Shown piece after piece: positions 27,290-36,645 of a stretch of 64,000 nt of DNA (the stretch's first letter is position 1; each line of letters begins with the position of its first letter). Under the pieces are notes generated by a model. That model was given only the letters and a program-made list of their open reading frames with translations, was not told the origin of the DNA and searched no databases. Position numbers and translations under genes: made by a program. This stretch comes from Roseivivax sp. GX 12232 (GTDB lineage Bacteria; Pseudomonadota; Alphaproteobacteria; Rhodobacterales; Rhodobacteraceae): positions 92,870-156,869 of the forward strand of contig NZ_JAJSEC010000010.1 in assembly GCF_021272185.1 (NCBI RefSeq). The letters run 5' to 3'.

Positions 27290-28369
27290 TCAGAACAAGA
27301 TCACGTTCCGCCGCGCCGCCCCGCTTTTCGTGTCCGCGACGGCCGCGTTGATCTCTTCGAGGCTCCAGCGGCCCGAGATCAGCTCCTCGAGCTTCAGCCT
27401 CCCTTGAGCCCAGAGATCGGCGATCCAGGGGATGTCGCGGGCGATCACCGCGTCGCCCATCTTGGAGCCGATCATGCGCTGGCCGGAATAGGCCAGGCGG
27501 AAGGGGGCATAGGCGGCCTCGGCCCCGGCGTGGGGCAGGCCCAGCATGACCACGCGGCCGCCGAAATCGAGGTAGCGCGGGGCGGCCTCGTAGGCGGCGG
27601 TGGCGCCAACGGTCACGGCCACGAGGTCGGCGCCCTTGCCGAGCGCGCGCGTCGCTTCGCGCCAGGGGCGGTCGCCGCTCGCGAGCACCCCGTCGGTGGC
27701 GCCGAAGGCGCGGGCGGTCTCGAGCTTCTCTTCGCTCATGTCGACGGCCAGGATGCGCCGGGCGCCGGCGAGCCGGGCGCCCTGGATGGCGTTCAGCCCG
27801 ACGCCGCCGGCGCCGATCACCACCACGTCCTCGCCCGGGCGCAACCCGCCGGCGTTGACCACGCCGCCGATGCCGGTGATCACCCCGCAGCCGAGGAGGG
27901 CGGCCACCTCGCCGGGCATCTCCTCGGGGACCGCGACGCATTGGCTGCGCTGGATCACCACGCGGCTTGCGAAGGCGCCGCAGTCCATCTCGGCGGCGAC
28001 GGGCGTGCCGTCGGGGCGCGACAGCGGGCTTGGATGCGGCGCGGGCGTGCGGCAGAGCGTCGGCTGGCCCGAGGCGCAGGTCGCGCAGGATCCGCAGGCG
28101 CGGATCAGGGTCAGCACCACCCGGGTGCCGGGCGCGAGGTCGGTGACCCCGGGCCCGCAGGCGCGGACCCGGCCGGCGGCCTCGTGGCCCAGGACCAGGG
28201 GCGGGGTGCCGCCGTAGCCGCCCTCGGCGAAGGCGATGTCGGAATGGCAGATGGCGACGGCCTCGATCTCGACCTCGATCTCGCCCGCGCGGGGGGCGCA
28301 GAGCTCGAGCTCCTCGATCTGCATGGGCTGGCCGAACTCGGTGACGACGGCGGCGGTGATGCGGCTCAT
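27290..28369 (-). CDS. Zinc-dependent alcohol dehydrogenase (MDR family)
   Basis: A 359-residue medium-chain dehydrogenase. Catalytic zinc ligands are in AICHSDIA and LGHEAAG. The structural zinc site CGSCATCASGQPTLC has the standard C-x2-C-x2-C-x7-C spacing. The NAD loop is VIGAGGVGLNAIQGA. The C-terminal half resembles class III/aryl-alcohol-type enzymes (GSKMGDAVIARDIP). Its substrate is unknown, but it is the last gene of an operon with pcaD and pcaB, so an aromatic or ester-derived alcohol is possible. Its ATG overlaps the MFS stop codon (ATGA). Confidence 0.9.
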   Translation of the reverse strand: MSRITAAVVTEFGQPMQIEELELCAPRAGEIEVEIEAVAICHSDIAFAEGGYGGTPPLVLGHEAAGRVRACGPGVTDLAPGTRVVLTLIRACGSCATCASGQPTLCRTPAPHPSPLSRPDGTPVAAEMDCGAFASRVVIQRSQCVAVPEEMPGEVAALLGCGVITGIGGVVNAGGLRPGEDVVVIGAGGVGLNAIQGARLAGARRILAVDMSEEKLETARAFGATDGVLASGDRPWREATRALGKGADLVAVTVGATAAYEAAPRYLDFGGRVVMLGLPHAGAEAAYAPFRLAYSGQRMIGSKMGDAVIARDIPWIADLWAQGRLKLEELISGRWSLEEINAAVADTKSGAARRNVILF

Positions 28370-29577
28370 GCGGGGGCCTCCTTTGAGATGCGCGGACCGC
28401 CGGGGGCGAGCATCAGCCCCAGCGCGACGGCCAGCAGTCCGACGGACAGCAGGAAGGGTGCGCCGGCGAAGCCCTCGCCGCCGCGGGTGAACCAGAAGAA
28501 GGTCGTGGTCATGATCGGCGGCGAGAGGATCGCCGCCAGCGCCCCGGTGGCCGAGAAGAGCCCCTGCAGCGCGCCCTGTTCGTCGTCGGGCACGGCGCGC
28601 GCCACAAGCCCCTGGATCGCCGGGCTGGTCACCGCGGCGAGCCCTGCGAGCGGCACCAGGATCAGCACCAGCGTGCCCGATTGCAGCAGCGCCAGCAGCA
28701 CGAAGACCAGCGCGTTCATGCAGAGCCCGTAGATCACCGTCCCGCGTTCACCGAGGTAACGCAGCACCAGGCGGATCAGCCCGCCCTGCATGATCGCCGC
28801 CGAGATCCCGAAGATCCCGAGCGACAGCCCGATCAGCCCCGGGTCCCAGCCGAAGCGCGCCACGCCGTAGTAGGACCAGATCGCCGGGTAGACGAAGAAG
28901 GCCATCTGCAGAAGGAAGAAGACCGCGATGGCGCGCGAGGTGCCGGGGATGCGCCCGAGCGCCCGGAAGGCGCCCAGCGGGTCGAGGCGGCGCGGATCGA
29001 TCGGGCGGCGGCGCGCGTCGGTGACGGTCTCGGGCAGGGCGAGATAGCCGATCGCGAGGTTCAGCGCGGCAAGCCCCGCGGCGGCGAAGAAGGGCGCGCG
29101 GGTGCCGAACTCGCCCAGGAGCCCACCCAGGAGCGGGCCGATCACGAAGCCGATGCCGAAGCCCGCCCCGATCAGGCCGAAGTTCGCGGCCTTCTCCTCG
29201 GGGCGCGAGAGGTCGGACATGGCCGCCGAGGCGACCGACTGGGTGGCCGCGGTCACGCCCGCCACGATCCGGCCCAGGACCAGCAGCCAGAGCGTCTGGG
29301 CAAAGCCCATGACCAGGTAGTCGAGCGACATGCCCGCGAGCGCGGCAAACAGCACCCGCCGCCGCCCGAAGCGGTCCGAGAGCGCCCCCAGGAGCGGCGC
29401 GCAGAGAAACTGCATGAGTGCGAAGACGGTGGACAGAAGCCCGCCCCAGAGCGCGGCATTGGCGATGTCGCTGCCGGTGATCTCGCGCAGGAGGTCCGGC
29501 ATGACGGGCATGATCAGCCCGACGCCCATGGCGTCGATCACCACCGTGGAGACGAGGAAGAGCTTGGCCGCCTTCAT
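28366..29577 (-). CDS. MFS transporter, TetA-like (TCR/Tet group)
   Basis: A 403-residue, 12-helix major facilitator. VIDAMGVGLIMPVMPDLLREITGSDIANAALWGGLL and APLLGALSDRFGRRRVLF (motif A) match the TetA(A/B)-like subgroup. Tet relatives export tetracyclines, but chromosomal members in catabolic operons may handle other substrates. It begins 7 nt after the pcaB stop and overlaps the dehydrogenase gene by 4 nt. Resistance should not be assumed. Confidence 0.88.
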   Translation of the reverse strand: MKAAKLFLVSTVVIDAMGVGLIMPVMPDLLREITGSDIANAALWGGLLSTVFALMQFLCAPLLGALSDRFGRRRVLFAALAGMSLDYLVMGFAQTLWLLVLGRIVAGVTAATQSVASAAMSDLSRPEEKAANFGLIGAGFGIGFVIGPLLGGLLGEFGTRAPFFAAAGLAALNLAIGYLALPETVTDARRRPIDPRRLDPLGAFRALGRIPGTSRAIAVFFLLQMAFFVYPAIWSYYGVARFGWDPGLIGLSLGIFGISAAIMQGGLIRLVLRYLGERGTVIYGLCMNALVFVLLALLQSGTLVLILVPLAGLAAVTSPAIQGLVARAVPDDEQGALQGLFSATGALAAILSPPIMTTTFFWFTRGGEGFAGAPFLLSVGLLAVALGLMLAPGGPRISKEAPA

Positions 29578-29584
29578 CGCCCTC

Positions 29585-30922
29585 TCATCCCCCGGCGGCG
29601 GGGGGGATGCGGGCGGCGCGGGCGAAGCCGCGGGCCTCGGCCGGGGCGGTGCCCAGCAGCGCCTCGGGGGTGAAATCGGCGGGCGTGATGCCGGGGTGGC
29701 GTTCGGCGGCCAGGGCCACGAGGTCGGCGCCGCTCTCGGCGGCCTCGCGGGCCAGGGCCTTCATCGCCGCCTGGGCCTCGGGGCGCGGCATCTCGCGGGC
29801 AAGCGCGAAGGACAGCGCCTCGGCGGCCAGCGCCCCCTTGGCGCCCGCGAGGGTCGCGGCCATGGCCTCGGTCCGGGGCGCGAGCCCCTCGAGCAGCGGC
29901 CCCGCGGTTTCGAGCGCAGCGGCGCCCGCCAGGCAGAGCTGCGGCAGCACCATCCATTCGGTGAACCAGGCCGCCCCGTCGCGCTGGTGGCGCTGGCGCC
30001 CGGCGGTGGTCAGCGTCTGGGCAAGCCCGCCCGCATGGGTGCCGAGCATGGTCAGGACCGAGGGCGCCACCGGGTTCTGCTTCTGCGGCATGGTCGAGGA
30101 GGCGCCGGTGCCGCCCAGCGTGACCTCGCGGGTCTCGGAGGCGGCGAGCAGCGTCAGGTCCTCGCCCAGCTTGGCCAGCGCGCCGGTGATGCGCGCGATC
30201 CAGGCGCCGAGGCGCAGGATCGGGGTGCGGTCGGTGTGCCAGCTCCGGCCCGGATCCTCGAGGTTCAGCGCTTGGGCCAGCTCGGCCCGCAGCGCCGAAG
30301 GGTCGGGCCCCAGCGCCGAGGCCGTGCCCGCCGCGCCGGACAGCGAGACCCAGAGGCCGGTCTTCAGCGCCGCGAGTTCCTCGCGCAGCTCCAGGAGCGG
30401 CCAGCCCCAGGCGGCGGCCAGCGCGCCGAAGCTCGTGGGCGTGGCGTGCTGAAGATAGGTGCGCGCGGCCATGGGCGTCTCGGCATGGGCCTCGGCCTGC
30501 GCGGCAAGCGCGGCGATCACGCGGTCGAGCGCGGTCTCGTAATGGCCCAGCACCTGGCGCAGCCGCAGCATCAGCGCGGTGTCGGTCACATCCTGCGAGG
30601 TGGCGCCGAAATGCACGTATTGCGCATGTTCGGGCGCCTGCATCAGCTCGCGGAAGGCGCTGACCAGCGCGGGCACCGGCACGCCGTTCTGGCCCGTCGC
30701 CTCGGCGAGGCCCGCGGGGTCGAGCTGCAGTTCCAGCGAGGCGCGGTGGATCGCCTTGGCGCTGACCTCGGGGATCAGCCCGGCGGCGCCCTGGACGCGC
30801 GCCAGCGCGCCCTCGACGATCATCATGGCGCGCACCTCGGCGCTGTCGGTGAAGAGCCGCCCGACCTCGCCGGTCGGCACGAGCTTGCCGTAAAGGGCAC
30901 TGTCGAAAAGCGCGGCGCTCAT
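29585..30922 (-). CDS. pcaB: 3-carboxy-cis,cis-muconate cycloisomerase
   Basis: PcaB lactonises 3-carboxymuconate in the protocatechuate branch of the beta-ketoadipate pathway. This 445-residue fumarase/argininosuccinate-lyase superfamily protein begins MSAALFDSALYGKLVPTGEVGRLFTDSAEVRAM, has QYVHFGATSQDVTDTALM, RTYLQHATPTSFG and the signature GGTGASSTMPQKQNPVAPSVL. The C-terminus carries a variable Ala-rich extension. Its ATG overlaps the TGA of the upstream hydrolase gene (ATGA). Confidence 0.92.
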   Translation of the reverse strand: MSAALFDSALYGKLVPTGEVGRLFTDSAEVRAMMIVEGALARVQGAAGLIPEVSAKAIHRASLELQLDPAGLAEATGQNGVPVPALVSAFRELMQAPEHAQYVHFGATSQDVTDTALMLRLRQVLGHYETALDRVIAALAAQAEAHAETPMAARTYLQHATPTSFGALAAAWGWPLLELREELAALKTGLWVSLSGAAGTASALGPDPSALRAELAQALNLEDPGRSWHTDRTPILRLGAWIARITGALAKLGEDLTLLAASETREVTLGGTGASSTMPQKQNPVAPSVLTMLGTHAGGLAQTLTTAGRQRHQRDGAAWFTEWMVLPQLCLAGAAALETAGPLLEGLAPRTEAMAATLAGAKGALAAEALSFALAREMPRPEAQAAMKALAREAAESGADLVALAAERHPGITPADFTPEALLGTAPAEARGFARAARIPPAAGG

Positions 30923-31629
30923 GTCCGGGCGATCCGGTCGAGGTGGCGGGCGAGCCCGGCGGGGTCGGAGAAGAAGGGCGAATGGCTGGTCGGCATGCGG
31001 ATCACGTCGTCTGAATGGAAATCTTCTGCCATCTCGGCCTGGAACTCGGGCGGGATGGCGCTGTCCTCCTCGCAGAGGATGTAGCTGCGGGGCAGGGCCT
31101 GCCAGTTCGGCCCCAGCGTGAGCTTGGTGGCCTGGGGCAGGATCGCCTGCGGGCAGAGGTTCTCGAGCGCGAAGGCCACGGAGGCCTCGGGGCAGTCGTG
31201 GTAGAAGACCTCGCGCGCGTGTTCGGGGATCACCGAGAAGCTTTGGCCGTCGGCGGATTTCTCCAGCGCCTTCATGATCGGCTGGCGCGGCGCGCGGAGG
31301 CGCATCTCGACCAGCGAAAAATCGGGCCAGGGCACATAGGCGCAGAGGTAGACAAGCCGGGTGATCTGATCCGGCGCGCGGTCGGCGGCGCGGCTGATCG
31401 GGTAGCCGCCCATGGAATGGCCGACGAGGATCGTGGGCCCGTCGATCGCGGCCTCGATGGCCTCGGCGTAGGCGTCGAGCGTGACCTCCCCGAGCGGGGT
31501 CCGGTCGGCGCCATGCGACGGCAGGTCGATGGCCCGGGCCTCGTGCCCCAGCGCCTCGAGCGCCGGGCGCAGGTCGCGCCAGCACCAGGCGCCGTGGCAG
31601 GAGCCGTGCACGAGCAGGAAGCGCGCCAT
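30919..31629 (-). CDS. Alpha/beta hydrolase (esterase-like) in the pca operon
   Basis: A 236-residue alpha/beta hydrolase with LLVHGSCHGAWCWRDLRPALEALGH near the N-terminus, nucleophile elbow LVGHSMGG, and a C-terminal HSPFFSDP carrying the catalytic histidine. The HGxCHGAWCW start resembles plant-type methyl-ester esterases, so it may release an aromatic acid from an ester before the pathway. It lies between pcaD and pcaB with 1-nt and 4-nt overlaps, so a role in the same pathway is likely. The ATG at 31629 is set by that coupling. Confidence 0.82.
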   Translation of the reverse strand: MARFLLVHGSCHGAWCWRDLRPALEALGHEARAIDLPSHGADRTPLGEVTLDAYAEAIEAAIDGPTILVGHSMGGYPISRAADRAPDQITRLVYLCAYVPWPDFSLVEMRLRAPRQPIMKALEKSADGQSFSVIPEHAREVFYHDCPEASVAFALENLCPQAILPQATKLTLGPNWQALPRSYILCEEDSAIPPEFQAEMAEDFHSDDVIRMPTSHSPFFSDPAGLARHLDRIART

Positions 31630-32414
31630 CAGCCCGCCACGCGGGTCAGGAAGTCGGTCAGGTGGCGCGCGTAGGTCTCGGGCGCCTCGACGCAGGGCAG
31701 GTGGCCCGCGCCGCGGATCAGCCGGAACTCCGAGCCCTGGATCAGCTCCACCGTCTCGCGCACGAGGTCGGGCGGGGTCGAGCCGTCCTCGGAGCCCGCG
31801 ATGCCGAGCGCGGGCAGGGTGATGGCCGCGGTGGTGCTGTAGAAATCCGTGCCCGCGATGGCCGCGCAGCAGCCCAGGTAGCCCTCCTGCGGCTGGCGCA
31901 CCAGCATGTGCCGCCAGGCGTGGAAGGGCGCGGTGGTGCGGAAGGCCGCGGAGAACCAGCGCTCCATGGTGGGATCGGCGAGCGCCTCGATGCCGCCTTT
32001 TCGGACCCCCGCCATGCGGTCGTCCCACATCTCGCGGGTGCCGATCTTGGCACCGGTGTTCGACAGCACGATGCCGCGTAGGAGGTCGGGCCGTTTCGCC
32101 GCGAGCCCCTGGGCGATGAGCCCGCCGATGGAGAGGCCGACGAAGATGGCGTTGTCCGCCTTGAGGTGTTCGATCAGCTGCTCGGCGTCGCGCACCAGCG
32201 TGCCCATCGGGTAGGGCCCCGACGGGCAGTCCGAAAGCCCGTGCCCGCGCTTGTCGTAGCGGATGTAGCGGTAGCCCTGAGGCAGGAGCGGCAGGAGCTG
32301 GTCCCAGAGCCGCAGGTCGGTGCCGAGGGAGTTGCCGAAGACCACCGGCGGGCCGTCGGGGTCGCCGTCCTCGCGGTAGTGCAGGCGGATGCCGTCGAGC
32401 TCGGCGATCTTCAT
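31629..32414 (-). CDS. pcaD: 3-oxoadipate enol-lactonase
   Basis: PcaD hydrolyses 3-oxoadipate enol-lactone to 3-oxoadipate. This 261-residue alpha/beta hydrolase has RYDKRGHGLSD, nucleophile elbow FVGLSIGGLIAQGLA, IVLSNTGAKIGT and GAGHLPCVEAPETYARHL, all matching PcaD. It is the promoter-proximal gene of a five-gene operon (pcaD, hydrolase, pcaB, MFS, ADH). Genes for the ring-cleaving dioxygenase pcaGH and for pcaC are not here and must be elsewhere if the pathway is complete. No pcaQ regulator is adjacent. Confidence 0.92.
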   Translation of the reverse strand: MKIAELDGIRLHYREDGDPDGPPVVFGNSLGTDLRLWDQLLPLLPQGYRYIRYDKRGHGLSDCPSGPYPMGTLVRDAEQLIEHLKADNAIFVGLSIGGLIAQGLAAKRPDLLRGIVLSNTGAKIGTREMWDDRMAGVRKGGIEALADPTMERWFSAAFRTTAPFHAWRHMLVRQPQEGYLGCCAAIAGTDFYSTTAAITLPALGIAGSEDGSTPPDLVRETVELIQGSEFRLIRGAGHLPCVEAPETYARHLTDFLTRVAG

Positions 32415-32673
32415 GGCGGGCCTCCCTAAGTGTCCTCGGGGTCATGCCTAGCGGGCTTCGGCGCGGAAGGAAACGGGGGAGGGGGTGTGGGGGTGGTTTG
32501 GGAGGGGGGTGCTGATGGTAGGGATTGGTTTGTGGCGCTTGCCTCGCACTGGCTTCGGAGCATCGCCAGAGATGGTCACGCATCGCGCGGCGGGCATTGC
32601 CTTTCTCGCCCCGCGAGCTGTCAAAAGCAGGGCCCCGAATGCTCCCCGCACCCGCCATGCAAGCCAGCACCGT

Positions 32674-32860
32674 CTTGCGCCCGAACAGCATCGAAGATGC
32701 CGGGCGCGCGCCGGACCGGCCCCTTGGGCCGGCGCTCTTGTAGGTGGCGCGCTTAGCATGCCTCTAGCCCTGACCTGGCCGGGATAAAGCGCATAGCGCT
32801 GAAGTCAGCAGCGCCGGCCCCCGGTCCGGCGCGCGCCCTCTGGTGGGGCGGGTTGAGAGG
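32674..32860 (+). repeat. Dispersed palindromic element, copy 4 of 4
   Basis: Same orientation and plan as the other three copies. Here the first inner arm is CTGACCT and the second AAGTCAG, one mismatch, and the loop keeps GGGATAAAGCGC. Outer arms are intact. It lies between the pcaD promoter region and the lldD-like gene, and no heptamer array is next to it. Confidence 0.8.
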
Positions 32861-32929
32861 GGAGTGGGCGCGGGTGTGTCCCGAGCGGCGTCAACCCGGC
32901 GGTTCTGCCAGGGCGCCCCGCGTCGCCCC

Positions 32930-33250
32930 TCACGCGCAGCGCCCCGTCGCGCCCGCATGCAAATCGCTCCGCCGCCGCGCCCGTCACGCGCAGCGCCCCG
33001 CCGCTCGGTGCCACACGACGCGACCGCCCAACGGCCGCCAGCCGCCCGCCCCACTAGGGCCCCGCATGCAAATCGCTCCGCCGCCGCGCCCCTCACGTGC
33101 AGCCCCCGCCGCAGCGCGCCTTCCGGCGCCACCGCCTGCACCCCGCCTTCCGCCGCGACCGCCCGGTGCCTTCCGGCGCGGCCGCCTGCACCCCGCCTTC
33201 CGCCGCCACCGCCTGCACCCCGCCATCCGGCGCGACCGCATGCCGCCTCC
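32930..33250. repeat. GC-rich region of imperfect tandem repeats
   Basis: Two kinds of repeat are visible. GCATGCAAATCGCTCCGCC with flanks occurs twice, about 108 bp apart (32955 and 33064), with CACGCGCAGCGCCCCG beside it several times. Then a ~27-bp unit built around CACCGCCTGCACCCCGCC recurs about five times between 33118 and 33246. Open frames run through it but codon use is arginine/alanine/histidine-rich and unlike neighbours, so I treat it as non-coding or decayed coding sequence. Confidence 0.6.
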
Positions 33251-33321
33251 CCACAACCCCGGATTGCCCACCCTCTCGGGCCTTGCTACTGCTCCTCGAA
33301 ACGCCCGAGGAGGGGGAGCCC

Positions 33322-34503
33322 ATGCCCACCATCACCGAGATCGAGGATCTGCGCCGCATTTACCGCCGCCGGGTCCCGAAGATGTTCTACGACTACACCG
33401 AGTCCGGCAGCTGGACCGAGCAGACCTTCCGCGAGAACTCCTCGGATTTCGACCGCATCCACCTGCGCCAGCGGGTGGCGGTGGACATGGCCGACCGCTC
33501 GCTCAAGAGCCAGATGATCGGCGAGGATGTCTCCATGCCGGTGGCGCTCGCGCCGGTGGGGATGACCGGCATGCAGCACTGGGACGGCGAGATAAAGGCC
33601 GCCCGCGCGGCGGAGGACTTCGGCGTGCCCTACAGCCTCTCGACCATGTCGATCTGCTCGATCGAGGATGTCGCCGCCAATACCTCGAAGCCCTTCTGGA
33701 TGCAGGTCTACACGCTGAAGGACGACGACTTCATGCAGCGGCTCTTCGACCGGGCCAAGGCGGCGAACTGCTCGGCGGCGATCATCACCGTGGACCTGCA
33801 GCTCCTGGGCCAGCGCCACCGCGACATCAAGAACGGCCTCTCGGCCCCGCCGAAGCTGACCCCGCGCTCGGTCGCCAACATGATGACCAAGGTGCACTGG
33901 GGGCTCGGCATGCTCTCGACCAAGCGCCGCGCCTTCGGCAATATCGTCGGCCACGCCAAGGGGGTGACCGATCCTTCCTCCTTGGCGAGCTGGACGGCGA
34001 AATCCTTCGACCAGTCGCTCGACTGGGACCGCATCCGGCAGTTCCGCAAGATGTGGGACGGCCCGCTCATCATCAAGGGCATCATGGACCCGCGCGACGC
34101 CCGCGAGGCGCTGAACGTCGGCGCCGATGCGATCATCGTGTCGAACCACGGCGGGCGGCAGCTCGACGGGGCGATCTCCTCGATCCGGGCGCTGGAGCCG
34201 ATCCTCGAGGCGGTGGGCGACAAGATCGAGGTGCATATCGACAGCGGCATCCGCTCGGGGCAGGACGTGCTCAAGGCCATGGCCATGGGCGCCAAGGGCA
34301 CCTACATCGGCCGCGCCTATGTCTACGGGCTGGGCGCCATGGGCCAGGCCGGCGTGACCAAGTCGCTCGAGGTGATCCGCCGCGAGCTGGACCTGTCGAT
34401 GGCGCTCTGCGGGCACCGGCATCTGACCGGGGTCGACCGCGACATCCTCATGGTGCCCAAGGGCTTCAGCGACGGATGGGATCAGGCGCCGCCCGCCGCA
34501 TGA
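33322..34503 (+). CDS. FMN-dependent alpha-hydroxy-acid (L-lactate) dehydrogenase
   Basis: A 393-residue FMN-dependent enzyme of the LldD/glycolate-oxidase family. It has DYTESGSWTEQTFREN, ALAPVGMTGMQH, VTVDLQLLGQRHRDIKNG (here reading IITVDLQ), IVSNHGGRQLDG with the catalytic histidine at about residue 276, and IDSGIRSGQDVLKAMAMGAKGTYIGRAYVYG. It would oxidise L-lactate or a related 2-hydroxy acid and pass electrons to the respiratory chain. The ATG at 33322 follows AGGGGGAG. Its 3' end overlaps the convergent MFS gene by 38 bp. Confidence 0.9.
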   Translation: MPTITEIEDLRRIYRRRVPKMFYDYTESGSWTEQTFRENSSDFDRIHLRQRVAVDMADRSLKSQMIGEDVSMPVALAPVGMTGMQHWDGEIKAARAAEDFGVPYSLSTMSICSIEDVAANTSKPFWMQVYTLKDDDFMQRLFDRAKAANCSAAIITVDLQLLGQRHRDIKNGLSAPPKLTPRSVANMMTKVHWGLGMLSTKRRAFGNIVGHAKGVTDPSSLASWTAKSFDQSLDWDRIRQFRKMWDGPLIIKGIMDPRDAREALNVGADAIIVSNHGGRQLDGAISSIRALEPILEAVGDKIEVHIDSGIRSGQDVLKAMAMGAKGTYIGRAYVYGLGAMGQAGVTKSLEVIRRELDLSMALCGHRHLTGVDRDILMVPKGFSDGWDQAPPAA

Positions 34504-35635
34504 GCGGCAGGAGCGCCGCGGGAATCGCGAGGATCAGGACCGCCAGCGCGGTGAAGCTGGCGGCCAGCCCGAAGCCCTCGGCCAGGAACCCCATCATCGG
34601 CGGGCCCGCGAAGAACCCCGCGTAGCCCACCACCGAGAGCCGCGAGACCATCCGCGCGCGGTCGCGGGCGCGGATGCGGCGGCCCGCCCAGGCAAAGACC
34701 GTGGGCACGATCAGCGACAGCCCGAGCCCCATGGCGGTGAAACCCGCGTAGGCCAGCGCCAGGCTCGGCGCCTGCGCCGCGAGCGCGGCCCCCGCGGCGG
34801 CCACCAGCGCGGCGGCGCGGATCAGCACCGCTTCCCGCACCACCCGCGTCGCCGCCTGGCCGAAAAGCCGCCCGATGCCCATGGTCAGCCCCAGAAGCGC
34901 GGGCCCCAGCGCACCCGCCGCGGCGCCCGCCTCGTGGCTGCGCTCGAGATGCAGCGCCGACCAGCCCTCGGTGCCCTGTTCGGCGAGAAACGCCAGGCAG
35001 ATGATCGCCCCGCCGGTCAGGATCAGCGGCAGCGGGATCTGCGACGCGCGGGTCTCGTCCTCGGCGTCGCTCTCATCCTCGCGCGGGGCGGGCTGGCGGA
35101 TCACGTAGAGCGCCGCCAGCAGCGTCATCAGCGCCACCGTGGCGAAGATCGCGAAGGGCGTGGCCCCGGCCTCGCGGGCGAGCCCCGCCGCCACCGCCGA
35201 GACCGCGTAGATCAGCGAATAGCTCGCATGGGCGAGGTTCATCAGCGAGCGCCCCGCGCTGGCCTCGAGCCCGCTCACCCGGGCGTTCATCGCCACGTCC
35301 AGAAGCCCGTAGCCCGCGCAGGCCGCGACCATGGCGAGCGTGAAGGCCAGCGGGCTGCCCGCGAGCCCCGGCAGGAGCGCCCCGCCCGCGGCGAGGCCGG
35401 TGATCAGCCCCAGCGCTCTCGCGCCGAGCCAGCGCTCGAAGACCGGCGCCAGCCACATCGCCGCGACAGCACCCAGCGTGGCCACCAGGAGCGCCACGCC
35501 AAGCGCCGCGTCGCTGAGGCCCGCGGCCTCTTTGACATCCGGCACGGAGGCCGCAAAAGAGCCCCAGAACAGCCCCAGCGCCATGAAGGAGGCGGCCGGC
35601 GCCCGGGCCACGCGCAGATCGTCGAGAAATCCCAT
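34466..35635 (-). CDS. MFS transporter, 389 residues
   Basis: A 12-helix major facilitator of the YbjJ/FucP-like sort. It begins [46 protein letters not shown]. The acidic loop [13 protein letters not shown] lies between the two halves. Substrate unknown. The ATG at 35635 is chosen because upstream codons in this frame are Arg/Gly-rich. It converges on and overlaps the lldD-like gene by 38 bp at the 3' end, so both messages share an antisense tail. Confidence 0.82.
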   Translation of the reverse strand: MGFLDDLRVARAPAASFMALGLFWGSFAASVPDVKEAAGLSDAALGVALLVATLGAVAAMWLAPVFERWLGARALGLITGLAAGGALLPGLAGSPLAFTLAMVAACAGYGLLDVAMNARVSGLEASAGRSLMNLAHASYSLIYAVSAVAAGLAREAGATPFAIFATVALMTLLAALYVIRQPAPREDESDAEDETRASQIPLPLILTGGAIICLAFLAEQGTEGWSALHLERSHEAGAAAGALGPALLGLTMGIGRLFGQAATRVVREAVLIRAAALVAAAGAALAAQAPSLALAYAGFTAMGLGLSLIVPTVFAWAGRRIRARDRARMVSRLSVVGYAGFFAGPPMMGFLAEGFGLAASFTALAVLILAIPAALLPLMRRAAPDPIRR

Positions 35636-35781
35636 GCCGCCGCCTCTGCCATCCCGCGCGGGGAAAGGCCAGAGGGCGGCCGAGATGGCCCTTGTCAATC
35701 CGGGCGTTCCCCTGTAACGCGCAGGGCTTCAACGCGGGGATACAGCCTTGGAGGGTCCCCGCCCGTATATGGAGTAAGAAA

Positions 35782-36450
35782 ATGGCTGGAGAAATTCCTG
35801 ATCTTCACGCCCTGGAACGGACGGGGACGGGCAAGGGCGCCGCTCGTCAGGCACGCCGCGACGGCATGGTTCCGGGCATCGTATTCGGCGGGGACGTGGA
35901 TCCGCTGCCGATCCAGATCCCCTTCAACGACCTTCTGAAGAAGCTGAAGGCCGGTCGCTTCAAGTCGACCCTCTACAACCTCAAGGTCGAGGGCCAGGAA
36001 GACGTGCGCGTCATCTGCCGTGACGTGCAGCGCGACGTGGTGAAGGATCTGCCGACCCACTTCGACCTGCTGCGCCTGCGCCGCAGCACGAAGATCAACC
36101 TCTTCATCCCGGTCGAGTTCGTCGGCGAAGAGGAATGCCCCGGCCTGACCGCAGGTGGCGTGATGACCGTGATCCGCCCGGAGATCGAACTGATCGTGAC
36201 CGCCGGCGAGATCCCCGAGAAGGTCACCGTCGACATCTCCACGCTGAACATCGGCGACGGCGTGTCGATCTCGGACGTGACGCTGCCCGCGGGCACCAAG
36301 CCCACGATCGACCGCGACTTCGCGATCTGCTCGATCTCCGCGCCTTCGGCTCTGGCCGCCGCGGAAGACGAGGAGGAGGTCGAGGAGACCGAGGTCACCG
36401 AGCAGAACGCCGAGACCGTCGAAGGCGAGAAAGAGACCGCCGAGGAATAA
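35782..36450 (+). CDS. rplY: 50S ribosomal protein L25/Ctc
   Basis: L25 of the long CTC/TL5 form binds 5S rRNA. This 222-residue protein has the N-terminal L25 domain ([17 protein letters not shown] ... [36 protein letters not shown]) and the beta-rich C-terminal domain, ending in a very acidic tail ([25 protein letters not shown]). The ATG at 35782 has GGAGTAAGA upstream. It is followed by a strong terminator and then pth, the usual bacterial neighbour. Confidence 0.95.
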   Translation: MAGEIPDLHALERTGTGKGAARQARRDGMVPGIVFGGDVDPLPIQIPFNDLLKKLKAGRFKSTLYNLKVEGQEDVRVICRDVQRDVVKDLPTHFDLLRLRRSTKINLFIPVEFVGEEECPGLTAGGVMTVIRPEIELIVTAGEIPEKVTVDISTLNIGDGVSISDVTLPAGTKPTIDRDFAICSISAPSALAAAEDEEEVEETEVTEQNAETVEGEKETAEE

Positions 36451-36482
36451 GCCCGCCGCGCCTAGGCGCGCCTGCGGCTTTG

Positions 36483-36514
36483 AACGGCCCCGCCAGCCCG
36501 GCGGGGCCGTTTTT
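36483..36514 (+). terminator. Intrinsic terminator of rplY
   Basis: A perfect 12-bp stem (AACGGCCCCGCC at 36483-36494, GGCGGGGCCGTT at 36500-36511) with a 5-nt loop, ending in five T at 36510-36514. Confidence 0.92.
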
Positions 36515-36645
36515 CTTTGCGCGTTTGCTGGCGGCGCGCGCTTGGCCTATGTCTGCGCCAAAGGGCCGCGCGGGGCGCCTGTGCGCCGCCCGCGCCGGGC
36601 CTGGCCGGCGCGGCATCGAGGACTAGAGAGGGAAGGACAGCCGGC

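Noticed and set aside
28366..29577. Tetracycline resistance determinant
   Set aside because: Tet-like by family motifs, but it is embedded in a catabolic operon and family membership does not show drug export.
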